Origin: JAKZVK01 sp965248255
GTDB taxonomy: Bacteria > Acidobacteriota > Terriglobia > Bryobacterales > UBA6623
DNA: 64,000 nucleotides
Direction of reading: 5' to 3'
Assembly (NCBI GenBank): GCA_965248255.1
Contig: CBDFIW010000002.1
Coordinates: 248,001 to 312,000 of the forward strand
Below, piece by piece: positions 54,581-63,150 of this stretch; position 1 is the first letter of the stretch, and the number at the start of each line of letters is the position of its first letter. Both the position numbers and the translations under genes were made by a program. Under the pieces are notes generated by a model. It was given only the letters and a program-made list of their open reading frames with translations. It searched no databases and was not told where the DNA came from.

Positions 54581-55407
54581 GCACGCTGAGCACGCGCGAT
54601 TTGTGCCGCTTGAGCGGACTGGCGCGAGCCAGCCTCTACCGCCAGGCCAAACCCGACAGCGAGCAGGTCGGGGAACTGCGGCAGGCCATTGTCCACGCCG
54701 CCTTGGACCATCCGGCCTACGGCACCCGGCGGACGACCCAACAGCTGCGCCGTCAAAAGCTGCTGGTCAATCGCAAGCGCGTGCAACGGGTGATGCGCGA
54801 AGAGAAGCTCTTGCGGCGACGTCGCCGCACCGTTCCGCGAACGACCGATTCGAAGCACTCGCTGCGGCGTTATGAAAACCTGACGCGCGATTTCCAACCC
54901 ACGGGTCCCAACAAACTGTGGGGCTCCGATCTCAGCTACGTACGATTGGGAAACCACTTCGTCTATGTGGCGGTGGTGTTGGACGTGTATTCGCGGCGCG
55001 TGGTGGGCTGGGCCGTGGGTCCGAACCTGAAAACCGAATTGCCGCTGGCGGCGCTGCAACAAGCGTTGAGCAGCCGGCGTCCGGCGCCGGGCTGGATTCA
55101 TCATTCCGATCAAGGTTCGCAGTACGCCGCGGAAGCTTATGTAGCCACCCTGCGGCAAGCGGGCGCGAGGATATCGATGAGCCGCAAGGGCTGCCCGCAG
55201 GACAACGCGTACGTGGAAAGCTTTTTCAAGACTTTGAAAAGCGAGGAAGTCGACTGCAGCGAGTATGAAAGTTTGGCCCAGGCGCAGGCCGAGATCGGCG
55301 CTTATATTGAGCGGGAATACAATCGTACGCGATTGCATTCGGCGCTGGGCTATCGGCCGCCGCAAGAGTATGAGCGGCTGTGGGAAGAGGCGGCTAACGC
55401 CGCCTGA
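54577..55407 (+). CDS. IS3-family transposase OrfB (DDE integrase)
   Basis: A 276-residue integrase-type catalytic protein. HTH_21-like region: HPAYGTRRTTQQLRRQKLLV. The DDE residues are in WGSDLSYVR, HHSDQGSQYAAEAY and AYVESFFKTLKSEEV, followed by YNRTRLHSALGYRPPQEYE. All catalytic residues and the length are normal, so the element may still be active. Confidence 0.92.
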   Translation: MSTLSTRDLCRLSGLARASLYRQAKPDSEQVGELRQAIVHAALDHPAYGTRRTTQQLRRQKLLVNRKRVQRVMREEKLLRRRRRTVPRTTDSKHSLRRYENLTRDFQPTGPNKLWGSDLSYVRLGNHFVYVAVVLDVYSRRVVGWAVGPNLKTELPLAALQQALSSRRPAPGWIHHSDQGSQYAAEAYVATLRQAGARISMSRKGCPQDNAYVESFFKTLKSEEVDCSEYESLAQAQAEIGAYIEREYNRTRLHSALGYRPPQEYERLWEEAANAA

Positions 55408-55668
55408 GTTTTCTTAAGGCATGAGCAGATCTATCGATCCGATGGCGCAGCACAAGGCGGGATGCGGCCTCAGTAGGCGAGCACCCCGCCCTCATCGTTG
55501 CGATGAGTCTGCGGCCGGGTATTCCTTGGTGGGTTGCTCTCCAGCAGAGCCCGCCTCCGCTTCCCCGGATGAGTTGATCATGCCCCCATTGGGCTGGATT
55601 GGCTATCCTTTTTCAGTCAACCGCGACCCGTCCCTACTTTCTTGGCCTCGCCACAGGGGTCCACTCCA

Positions 55669-55773
55669 CTTTGTCCCCGAGCTTCTCACCGGCTTTTTGC
55701 AACAAGGCCAAGCGTAACCCAGCAACGGGGCGGCGTACTGCGCTAATTGCTCTAATGAAGCAGGGTCGATCAT
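55669..55773 (-). pseudogene. STAND NTPase gene, 5' part cut off by IS3
   Basis: ATG 55773 begins MIDPASLEQLAQYAAPLLG. A one-base shift near 55715 leads to GLRLALLQKAGEKLGDK, which meets the IS3 end. Joined across the IS (with one CTT removed) it reads GEKLGDKVADKAADKGAEKV, the amphipathic helical N-terminus expected for this class of NB-ARC/TPR proteins. The gene thus carries three lesions: this shift, the IS insertion and the C-terminal shift. Confidence 0.75.
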
Positions 55774-55844
55774 CGCTTCGCCGAAAAGCCGCCTCCAGTC
55801 TATCAGCGGCCCGCAACCAACACAGGCACCACCAAACGAAACCG

Positions 55845-55867
55845 AGCCCCGAACGCCAGTGAGGGGT
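55845..55867. repeat. Dispersed repeat CCCCGAACGCCAGTGAGGGG
   Basis: The word occurs here, at 3452-3470 and 3501-3522 (as a hairpin pair) and at 33996-34018. It lies in the gap between the STAND 5' end and the small helix-turn-helix frame. Confidence 0.55.
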
Positions 55868-55899
55868 AAATCCACCCATTGCAAGCAGAAACGCACAAC

Positions 55900-56157
55900 T
55901 CACTGGCGCAGCCAGCGGTGGATCGAGCGCTCGCTGACGCCGGATCGGCGGGCGGCGGCCGCGACGGAGCGGGCCGAGGGCAGGGCAAGCAAGGCCAGTT
56001 GCTTCGGCTGGGTGAGGGCCGGTTCCGGGTCGGCGGACGCCACGGAAAGCTTGTTGGCCGGCTGGAGCCAGCAGGATTTGGCAGGATGTGTCAGGATTTG
56101 ACGCGGTTTTCGCGGCGATTCTAAGGATTCTTTATGTTCTTCCTGTTCTTCACTCAT
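55900..56157 (-). CDS. Small protein with a C-terminal helix-turn-helix, probably truncated
   Basis: An 85-residue frame. The first half is charged (MSEEQEEHKESLESPRKPRQ); the end, PSARSVAAAARRSGVSERSI followed by HRWLRQ and a stop, looks like the helix-turn-helix that opens phage small-terminase-like or transposon proteins. Such proteins normally continue for another 50-100 residues after the HTH, so this is probably cut short. GAGGTG precedes ATG 56157. It lies upstream of and in line with the STAND gene. Confidence 0.5.
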   Translation of the reverse strand: MSEEQEEHKESLESPRKPRQILTHPAKSCWLQPANKLSVASADPEPALTQPKQLALLALPSARSVAAAARRSGVSERSIHRWLRQ

Positions 56158-56250
56158 GGGTCACCTCGCACGGCACCGGTGCGGATCGGTGACTAGGATT
56201 TGTAACTGTGGTGTTCCACCTGCTGTCCTGTTTGGGCGATGGATCGCCGT

Positions 56251-56443
56251 TAGCCCGCTTTCTCACCACAAGGTCGTAGGGGCGGGCCCCTGCGCCCGCC
56301 CGCTGCCGCTATTGACCGCCACTGCCGCGGCAGATTCGATGACGGGCTGGTCACCCGCAAAGCGGGCCGGCACGGGGGCCGGCCCCTACAGGCAAAGGGA
56401 TTTCATTGCGTATACATCCCCGGGTGGTGAGAAAAGCGGGTTA
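56251..56443. mobile_element. MITE family 2 (193 bp, TA-bounded)
   Basis: The left end TAGCCCGCTTTCTCACCAC and the complement of the right end, TAACCCGCTTTTCTCACCAC, are inverted repeats with TA at both outer edges. The interior contains the GTAGGGGCGGGCCCCTGCG module and its inverse, the same core words as MITE family 1. No frame is present. Confidence 0.65.
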
Positions 56444-56620
56444 GGTTTCTTCGCTTCCAGTATAGGAGCCGATTGTGGCTGCCGCGGGGTAACTGGAGAG
56501 GTAAGTGGTTGAAAGGATGGAGGAAACTATTTTTTAAAATCTGTGACTGAAGGAGAACAAACAGCGGGATCGGCACCCTGGGCCGACGCGGGCCTCCGGG
56601 CCGATGTCCGGTCCGAATTA

Positions 56621-56740
56621 GCCGCGAAGCGGCGTTGGATGTCAGGCGCGAAGCGCCTTTGGATGTCAGCCTAGGGTGAAGCCGTCTGCGGCGGAACCCT
56701 AGGTTACTGTTACAAAGCGACAGGAACCCTGAAAGGGTGA
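56621..56740. repeat. Hairpin array, third locus
   Basis: Successive stems: GCCGCGAAGCGGC (56621-56633), AGGCGCGAAGCGCCT (56644-56658), CCTAGGGT / ACCCTAGG (56670-56677 with 56696-56703) and ACCCTGAAAGGGT (56726-56738). The last, a CCCTGAAAGGG-type stem, is shared with the arrays at 50.6 and 52.1 kb, and the middle stem has the same CCCAGGG/CCTAGGG style. Confidence 0.6.
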
Positions 56741-56872
56741 TGGAACGATGGCTCACAGACTCACTCTCGACGCTGGGTCCAAGTTGTGTTTTGAACCGAG
56801 GGCCGGTGCGACGCCCTGTCAGGGCTGCAAACGTGCAGGGGCCGCGTTCCTCCTCTCAACGCTGGTGTAAAC

Positions 56873-57021
56873 TATGGACTGTCGGAAAGAAGATTGATGG
56901 TAAACGGGCAGTTGGGCGGGCATAGTTGCCCGCGGTCTACAGGGCAGACGGGCGGGCACAGGGGCCTGCCCCTACAGAGCAGAGCAGTCGGGCGGGCACG
57001 GGGGCCTGCCCCTACAGGGGC
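56873..57021. mobile_element. MITE family 1, copy D (inverted, one end lost)
   Basis: TATGGACTGTCGGAAAGAAG followed by ATGGTAAACGGGCAG matches the complement of the right end of copy A (TAGTGGACTGTCGCAAAGAA, then ATGGTAAACGAGCAG). Two or three GC-rich modules follow, up to CCCCTACAGGGG. The other terminal repeat is not found before the next gene's start at 57022. Confidence 0.65.
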
Positions 57022-58941
57022 ATGGTGGTGAATTTGTCTCTTGAGCGGTATCCCGGAAGCAGGCATCTCGGAAGCAGGCTCCGTCGGCTGGTGTGCGCGG
57101 CCGGCGTGATTGGGTTCTTCGCGGCGCTCGCGTCCGCCGCCGAGACCCTGCCCGAGCCGCAGATTGTCTCGGTCTATCCCCTGGGCGGACAGCCGGGGAC
57201 CTCGTTCACGGCAACCATTCGCGGGCAGTCGATCGATGGGGCCTATGCCCTCTGGTTCGAGAGCAGCGGGATCGAGGGTGCCGTCGAGAATCTCGATGTG
57301 GAGCAGCCGCCTCCGGACGCCGCGAAGTCCAAGAAGAAAAAGAAGGAGGCCCAGCTCCTGCGAGTCCGGTTTCAGATCGGTGCCGAGGCCGAGCCCGGCG
57401 AGCACAGCTTCCGTGTGGTGACGTCGCATGGCCTGTCCAACGCCCTGAAGCTCCATCTGCACGCTGAGCCCTCGGTCGCCGAGCAGGGCGAGCCGCACGA
57501 GTTGCCGACCGCGGCCCAGCCGGTCGCGACCCGTCCGGTGGCCGTCCACGGGCGCATCGCCGAGGTCGGCGAAGTGGACTACTACTCCTTTGCTGTACGC
57601 CAGGGCGAGGAGCTGCACTTCGAGGCTTTGTCGAGCGACCCGCTTGATCCCGCCATCGCCCTCTACGAGCTGACGGGCAGTTGGTTCAGTCCGGATCGCG
57701 CCACGCGGCTGGCTTTTCACGACGAGCCCGTGGCGTACCCGGGTCTCACGACCGAAACCGCGCTGAACTACCGGTTCGACAAGACGGGCAACTTCCTGGT
57801 CCGCGTGAACGGCTTTTGGGGCTACGGTGGCGCGGATCACTCGTACGTGCTTCGAATCTTGCCGGCTGCAAAAGATGCTGCTCCGCAGCCAGGCGAAACC
57901 CAACCGCAGGCGCCCGAGTGGCTGGAACGCACATGGACTCGCCACCTCGACACCGACCGCATGAAGGTGCTGTGGTCGCGCTCGGTCCCGGAGTTGGCGC
58001 CGGAGCCCCCCAGTCCGGAGCCCCCCAGTCCGGAGCCCCAGAGTGAGGCAGCAAAGCGCGAAACCGAAGACCACGCGTCAAAAGGCTCCGGCCTGGCCAT
58101 CCAAGAGATTCCCGTGGTGGATGCCGATGCCGAGCCGACCAAAGTCCCCGTTGAGCCACCGGTCATCCCGCTGCCGGCTCTCGTTGTGGGAACGATTGAG
58201 CGCCCGGGCGACATCGACCGGGTGCAATTCTCGGCTGAGGAGGGAGACAAGCTGATTCTGGAAGTGGAGACTCCCGACAAGACGATCCCGCTGATGAACC
58301 CGTACCTGCGCGTGGTGGATGCCGAGGGCGTCGAGGCGTTTACCAACGTTTACTCGCGGGTCAACGCCAACGGCAACATCTCGAAACTGAACCAGCCCAA
58401 GACGGCCTTCTCGTTTCCCCGTGAGGGAGACTTCACGTTGGAGATTCGGGACGTGACGGCCAGCTACGGCGACGCCGAGATGCGCTATCGCGTGCTGGTT
58501 CGCCCGCAAGTTCCTCACATGGGCGAGGTTCATGTCACACAGGACCGTTTGAATCTCGTCGCGGGCCAGGCGAAGAAGCTGAGCGTCATGACCGATCAGG
58601 AAGAGGGCTTCGACGGGTTCGTGGTGTTGTCGATCGAGGGTTTGCCCGCGGGCGTTCGGGCCGTCATGGCAACCGAGGTCGAGCCGGACAGCCCTCCGCC
58701 GTTCAACGAAGGCAAAAAAGAGCGCTTCACGACGAAAAGTAAGAAGGCGACATTCGTGTTCCTCTCCGAGCGCGACACGCCGGTGACGCAAATGCCGGTG
58801 AGAGCGAGGATCTACGCCCAGCCTGTTGTTGAGGGCCAGTTGGGCGGCCGAATCCCCGTGAAAGAATTACTCGTCATGGTGGTGCGGCAGGAGGAAGTCC
58901 TCAGCAAGAACCAGCCTCCCAAGGCTGCCGGCGGCCGGTAG
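57022..58941 (+). CDS. Exported PPC-domain protein
   Basis: About 639 residues. A signal region (LVCAAGVIGFFAALASAAE) is followed by an IPT/TIG-like domain (IVSVYPLGGQPGTSFTATIR). Pre-peptidase C-terminal type beta domains follow (VDYYSFAVRQGEELHFEALS, then DIDRVQFSAEEGDKLILEVE). A Lys-rich patch (KSKKKKKE) and a short tandem repeat PEPPSPEPPSPEP lie between them. It lacks a catalytic domain and probably binds surface ligands; similar proteins are abundant in planctomycetes and acidobacteria. ATG 57022 directly follows MITE copy D, so its promoter may lie in the element. Confidence 0.75.
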   Translation: MVVNLSLERYPGSRHLGSRLRRLVCAAGVIGFFAALASAAETLPEPQIVSVYPLGGQPGTSFTATIRGQSIDGAYALWFESSGIEGAVENLDVEQPPPDAAKSKKKKKEAQLLRVRFQIGAEAEPGEHSFRVVTSHGLSNALKLHLHAEPSVAEQGEPHELPTAAQPVATRPVAVHGRIAEVGEVDYYSFAVRQGEELHFEALSSDPLDPAIALYELTGSWFSPDRATRLAFHDEPVAYPGLTTETALNYRFDKTGNFLVRVNGFWGYGGADHSYVLRILPAAKDAAPQPGETQPQAPEWLERTWTRHLDTDRMKVLWSRSVPELAPEPPSPEPPSPEPQSEAAKRETEDHASKGSGLAIQEIPVVDADAEPTKVPVEPPVIPLPALVVGTIERPGDIDRVQFSAEEGDKLILEVETPDKTIPLMNPYLRVVDAEGVEAFTNVYSRVNANGNISKLNQPKTAFSFPREGDFTLEIRDVTASYGDAEMRYRVLVRPQVPHMGEVHVTQDRLNLVAGQAKKLSVMTDQEEGFDGFVVLSIEGLPAGVRAVMATEVEPDSPPPFNEGKKERFTTKSKKATFVFLSERDTPVTQMPVRARIYAQPVVEGQLGGRIPVKELLVMVVRQEEVLSKNQPPKAAGGR

Positions 58942-59062
58942 GCCAGTGACTGACCGAACTCGCCCTCCAGCCCGCCCACCTCACGCAAGGGGTCAATCAA
59001 CTCACGCCGCGGCTCTTGGGCGGACGCGGGGGCCCCCCAGGGTCACGCCTGTCCCGGTAAGT

Positions 59063-62000
59063 TCAGGTTGCCCTTGTCGGCGTGGTGGCGGCGGGTTCCG
59101 GGACCAGGCGGTCGAGGAGCGACTTCAGGTGACCAAACACCTCCTTCGGTCTCCACTCGCCCTTGTGATGGGACGACCACTCCAGTTGCCCCTGGGGCGA
59201 GAAGCTGGCGCCGGGGGTGTCGGCGACGAAGCCCATGAGTTGTTCCGCGTCGACCTTCGAGTCTTCTCGGAAGCGCATGGTCCAGCGATTGCGCCGCCGC
59301 TCGATCACGGCGATGCGCATGCGCTCGGCCCGCGACTTGATCAGTCCATAGTGGATGAGGTTGAGGACGGGCTGTGGCAGCGAGCCGTATCGGTCCCGTA
59401 GCTCGGCAGCGGTCCGCTGCGCCTCGTCGTCCGTTCGGATTTGCGCCAACCGCTTGTAGGCCTGCAAGCGCTGCGTCTCGTCGGCGATGAAGTTCGGCGG
59501 AATGTGAACGTCCAACTGTAGCCGCAAAGACGCGTGGACGGCCTCCTCCACTTCCTCCCCTTCGAGCTTGCGGACGGTCTCATCAAGCAGCCGGCAATAC
59601 GTCTCAAACCCGACCGCGGCGATCTGGCCGTGCTGCTCGGCCCCCAGCAGGTTCCCCGCTCCCCGCAACTCGAGATCCAGCGCGGCGATTTTGAACCCCG
59701 AGCCCAACTCGCTGAATTCCTTCAGCGCCGCCAGGCGTTTACGTGCTGCCGACGAGAGTTCCGCGTTCTCATCCACCAGCAGGTAGGCGTAAGCCCGGCG
59801 ATTCGAGCGGCCCACGCGGCCACGAAGCTGGTACAGATCAGCCAACCCATAGCGGTCGGCGTTGTGAATCAAGATAGTGTTGGATAGGGGGATATCGAGC
59901 CCATTTTCTACAATAGTAGTAGACAACAGCACATCGCACTCGTGACGCATGAACTTGAGGATCACTCTCTCGAGTTCCTTCTCCGCCATCTGCCCATGGC
60001 CGACGCCGATGCGGGCCTCCGGAACGAGTCCATGCAGGTAGGAGGCGATCTCCCAGATGTTTTCGACCCGGTTGTGGATGAAGTAAACCTGACCCCCGCG
60101 GACGATCTCCCGCTCGATGGCTGTGCGGATGATCGCATCACTTGTGGCCGCTACGACGGTTTGAATCGAGAGCCGATCTCGGGGCGGTGTCTGGATGACC
60201 GAGATGTCCCGCAGCCCTACCAACGACATATGTAGTGTTCGCGGGATCGGCGTTGCGGTAAGGGTCAGCACGTCGACGTTGCGGGTGATCTGCTTGAGCC
60301 GCTCCTTGTGCCGCACTCCGAAGCGCTGCTCCTCGTCGACCACCAACAAGCCAAGGTCGGCGAAGACGACGTCCTTCGAGAGCAGGCGGTGGGTTCCGAT
60401 CACGATATCCACCTTGCCGGCAGCCACACGCTCGACAATCTCCTTCTGCTGCCGCGCCGTGCGAAAGCGGGTCAGCATTTCGATCTCAACCGGGAAGGCG
60501 GCGAAGCGCTGCCGGAAGGTCTCGTAGTGCTGGAACGCCAGGACGGTGGTGGGGGCGAGGACCGCCGCCTGCTTGCCGTCTCCCAACGCTTTGAACAGAG
60601 CCCGCATGGCGACTTCGGTTTTGCCGAATCCGACGTCGCCGCACACCAAGCGATCCATGGGCCGATCGGATTCCATATCGCGCTTGATGTCGGCAATGGC
60701 GGTGAGCTGGTCGGGCGTCTCGGTGTACTCGAACGCCTCTTCGAACTCTCGCTGCCAGTTGCTGTCGGGTGAGAAGACGAAGCCCCCGGCTTTCTTGCGG
60801 GAGGCATAGAGCTTGAGGAGTTCGTCGGCCATATCGAGCAGCCGGGCCTTGACGCGCGACTTGGTACGCGTCCAAGTCTGGCCGCCCATGCGGTCGAGCG
60901 CCGGGGCGCGCCCGCCGGCGCCGTGGTATTTCTGCAGCAGGTCGAGCCGCGAGAGCGGCAAATAGAGCCGGGCCTGCTCGGCAAACTCGATCAGCATCAA
61001 GTCTTCGGGCCGGCCGGCATGCTCGATCTGTTTGACGCCGCGATAGCGCCCGATGCCATGCTCGGCGTGTACCACCAGGTCGCCCTCCTTGAGGTCCTGC
61101 AAGTCAGCCAGAAAGGTCGATAGAGCCGACTTGCGCTTCTCCGGTCTGGCGACGAGGTCTGAGGCGGCGAAGATATCTTCATGCCCATAGAGAATCAGCC
61201 CTGCGTCGGCTAGTACCGTGCCCGCGCGAATAGGAGCCTCGGCAAGCAGCGTGCTCGAAACCGGGCCCGCCAAATACGCCTTCTCTTCGAGATAGGGGCT
61301 GCCGGCTTTCGAGGGATCTCTGAGACCGAGCTGGTAGCTCAGGCGGTATTCACCCAAGATATCGGCCATGCGCTCGACATCTCCGGGAGAGTGCACGGCG
61401 ATCAGAGCCTGTTTGCCGCTCTTGACTTGGCCTTCCAACTCCCGAACAAACTGCGGGATGTTGCCTTGGAACCGCGGCGTGGGCCGGGACGAGATGTGGA
61501 GCGTTTCGCCGGCACTCTCACGCCCCACTCCTTCGAGTCCCAGTTCCTCCAGGTAGATCTGATGGACCCTCCCCACACGCTCCTGGAAGCTCTCCAACGT
61601 GAAGTAGAAGGAGTCCGGAGGCGGCGCATCCGAGCCAACCATTCTGTGCGCCGAGGTCAGGCGCTCGCGGTGCTTCTCGGCTTCCGAGGCGATCGCGGCC
61701 GCTTCGCTCCACACCACCAGAGGCCTCTCGATCAGCGCGAGCAGGCAGTGGGAGCGTGCTTCGGCCGAGGTGGCATCAAACTCCCAGCCGGTGGGCAGGA
61801 ACGAGGTCTCCTCATCGGCATCCGCGCCGACGGGCTCGCCATCCAACGGGTACTCCGTCAATGGCAGCAGCAGCACTTCGTCGACACGCTGTACCGACTT
61901 CTGTGACTCGGGATCGAACTCGCGCATAGACTCGACTTGGTCACCGAACAGCTCGATCCGCACCGGATACGAGGCCTCGGGCGGATAGACGTCGACGATC

Positions 62001-62575
62001 CCACCGCGGACCGCGTACTGCCCCACCATCTCAACCGGTTCGTGGCGTTCATAGCCGACCGCGATCAAACGGCGCTCGAGATCCTCGACCGCCAGCTGAT
62101 CGGCCGTCTGCACCCGCAGCGCCAGGTCTTTGACAAAATCCGGTCCCGCGACCCGTAGCAACGCCGAACGGATGGGTGTCACGACGACCGACGCGCTGCC
62201 GTCCACCATGCGCCACAAGCCCATGCCGCGCTTCTCACCGATCTCGGCGTGAGGCGAGAGCCCGTCGTAGGGGGTGACATCATGCGCGGGCAGGACAAGC
62301 GGAGGGCACCGATGCTGAGACACGTCGAGCAGCTCGAGAAAAGCCGCCAGTGCCTCCGTCATCGTCTCGGCGACCGAGCCGTTCTCGACCAGCATCACTA
62401 CGGGGCGGTCGGTCTGCTTGTAGAGAAACGCAGTGTAGAGGGCCTTGGCCGTCGCGTTGAGGCCCGTCAGGTGGCACGTTACGGGCGGTCGGCCTTGCAG
62501 AGACTCCAGCGCCACCCGCAACGAGGGATGGCGCGCCGCACGCTCGAAGAACTCTCGCAGACCGGGAAGAATCAA
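59063..62575 (-). CDS. mfd: Transcription-repair coupling factor
   Basis: An 1170-residue DNA translocase that removes stalled RNA polymerase and recruits UvrA. It has a UvrB-like N-terminal module, an RNA polymerase-interaction region (GDLVVHAEHGIGRYRG), then a RecG-like motor with Walker A GDVGFGKTE near residue 643, the DEEQ box in LLVVDEEQRFG near 743, TATPIPRTLH and RVGRSNRRAYAYLL. The C-terminal TRCF domain is present. The start is a TTG at 62575 overlapping the rfaE2 stop (TTGA), so the two are probably translationally coupled. Length and motifs are complete. Confidence 0.97.
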   Translation of the reverse strand: MILPGLREFFERAARHPSLRVALESLQGRPPVTCHLTGLNATAKALYTAFLYKQTDRPVVMLVENGSVAETMTEALAAFLELLDVSQHRCPPLVLPAHDVTPYDGLSPHAEIGEKRGMGLWRMVDGSASVVVTPIRSALLRVAGPDFVKDLALRVQTADQLAVEDLERRLIAVGYERHEPVEMVGQYAVRGGIVDVYPPEASYPVRIELFGDQVESMREFDPESQKSVQRVDEVLLLPLTEYPLDGEPVGADADEETSFLPTGWEFDATSAEARSHCLLALIERPLVVWSEAAAIASEAEKHRERLTSAHRMVGSDAPPPDSFYFTLESFQERVGRVHQIYLEELGLEGVGRESAGETLHISSRPTPRFQGNIPQFVRELEGQVKSGKQALIAVHSPGDVERMADILGEYRLSYQLGLRDPSKAGSPYLEEKAYLAGPVSSTLLAEAPIRAGTVLADAGLILYGHEDIFAASDLVARPEKRKSALSTFLADLQDLKEGDLVVHAEHGIGRYRGVKQIEHAGRPEDLMLIEFAEQARLYLPLSRLDLLQKYHGAGGRAPALDRMGGQTWTRTKSRVKARLLDMADELLKLYASRKKAGGFVFSPDSNWQREFEEAFEYTETPDQLTAIADIKRDMESDRPMDRLVCGDVGFGKTEVAMRALFKALGDGKQAAVLAPTTVLAFQHYETFRQRFAAFPVEIEMLTRFRTARQQKEIVERVAAGKVDIVIGTHRLLSKDVVFADLGLLVVDEEQRFGVRHKERLKQITRNVDVLTLTATPIPRTLHMSLVGLRDISVIQTPPRDRLSIQTVVAATSDAIIRTAIEREIVRGGQVYFIHNRVENIWEIASYLHGLVPEARIGVGHGQMAEKELERVILKFMRHECDVLLSTTIVENGLDIPLSNTILIHNADRYGLADLYQLRGRVGRSNRRAYAYLLVDENAELSSAARKRLAALKEFSELGSGFKIAALDLELRGAGNLLGAEQHGQIAAVGFETYCRLLDETVRKLEGEEVEEAVHASLRLQLDVHIPPNFIADETQRLQAYKRLAQIRTDDEAQRTAAELRDRYGSLPQPVLNLIHYGLIKSRAERMRIAVIERRRNRWTMRFREDSKVDAEQLMGFVADTPGASFSPQGQLEWSSHHKGEWRPKEVFGHLKSLLDRLVPEPAATTPTRAT

Positions 62576-63045
62576 GGGTTTCGATCGAGGATCGCCTGGA
62601 CCAAGTCGGTCGTCGAGTACCCAGGCTCAACGGGAATCGGGAAGACCCGGCCTCCGGCGTCTTCGACGATCTCGCGGCCCGCGATCCAATGGGACCAATC
62701 GGCGCCTTTGACGAGGATATCCGGGAGCACGCGTTCAAGCAACTCGCAGGGTGTTTCTTCTTCGAAGATGGTCACGGCATCGACGGCCGCGAAGCCGGCC
62801 AGCGTTTGCGCGCGTTCGGTCTCAGGAAGGATGGGCCGCTCGGGACCCTTCAGCCGACGAACGCTCTCATCGCCGTTAATCGCCACCAGCAAGGCGTCGC
62901 CCTGGGATCGCGCCGCCTCGAACAGACGAGCGTGACCCGGGTGTAACAAGTCGAAACAGCCGTTCGTGAATACCGTGACTTTTCCCTGCCGGCGCAGAGC
63001 CTGGCGCAGAGCCACGAACTCTTCCTGTGAGACGGCAACTCCCAT
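62572..63045 (-). CDS. rfaE2: D-glycero-beta-D-manno-heptose 1-phosphate adenylyltransferase
   Basis: A 157-residue nucleotidyltransferase, the C-terminal half of HldE as a separate protein. It makes ADP-heptose for LPS core. Motifs: VFTNGCFDLLHPGHARLFEA (HxGH-type nucleotide binding), LLVAINGDESVRRLKGPERP and YSTTDLVQAI. ATG 63045 is preceded by GAGGGAAA; the frame begins at a TTG 63060. No kinase half (RfaE1) or epimerase is nearby. A second LPS gene, kdsD, is at 6.1 kb. Confidence 0.92.
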   Translation of the reverse strand: MGVAVSQEEFVALRQALRRQGKVTVFTNGCFDLLHPGHARLFEAARSQGDALLVAINGDESVRRLKGPERPILPETERAQTLAGFAAVDAVTIFEEETPCELLERVLPDILVKGADWSHWIAGREIVEDAGGRVFPIPVEPGYSTTDLVQAILDRNP

Positions 63046-63150
63046 CAAGGTTTCCCTCAATTCTAACCTTTATCCCGGGCCAGGATACGGTCTCTGCTCG
63101 GTGACAGCAGGGGTATTTCCTCCCAGCGGCGCCTATTGAGTCCCGCAAAT

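Larger units (their letters stand above)
54125..55668. mobile_element. IS3-family insertion sequence (1544 bp)
   Basis: The ends TGGAATGGACCC...AGCGAGACC and, complemented, TGGAGTGGACCC...GGCGAGGCC are about 25-base imperfect inverted repeats. CTT flanks both sides (54122-54124 and 55669-55671), a 3-base duplication usual for IS3 elements. Removing the element and one CTT restores an open frame across the junction (GEKLGDK joined to VADKAADKG). About 260 bases after orfB are non-coding, with a GCGGCCTCAGTAGGCGAGC stretch. Confidence 0.85.
56158..57021. other. 864-bp repeat-dominated non-coding region
   Basis: No convincing gene is visible. From left to right it contains a second MITE type (56251-56443), an A/T-rich patch near 56527-56540, a hairpin array (56621-56740) and a truncated MITE family 1 copy in inverted orientation (56873-57021). 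Minus- and plus-strand open frames here translate the repeats and have no protein character. Confidence 0.65.

Noticed and set aside
54194..55407. IS3 orfA/orfB as one phage integrase system or toxin-antitoxin pair because of the 4-base overlap
   Set aside because: Both proteins show clear IS3 HTH and DDE motifs, with inverted ends and a CTT target duplication.
52224..55773. A multi-gene defence island around the STAND gene
   Set aside because: Apart from the broken STAND gene and a truncated helix-turn-helix frame, only IS elements and repeats are found; no second defence gene can be supported.
56403..56756. Minus-strand 117-residue frame in the repeat region
   Set aside because: It translates the hairpin array and MITE end and contains nothing recognisable.
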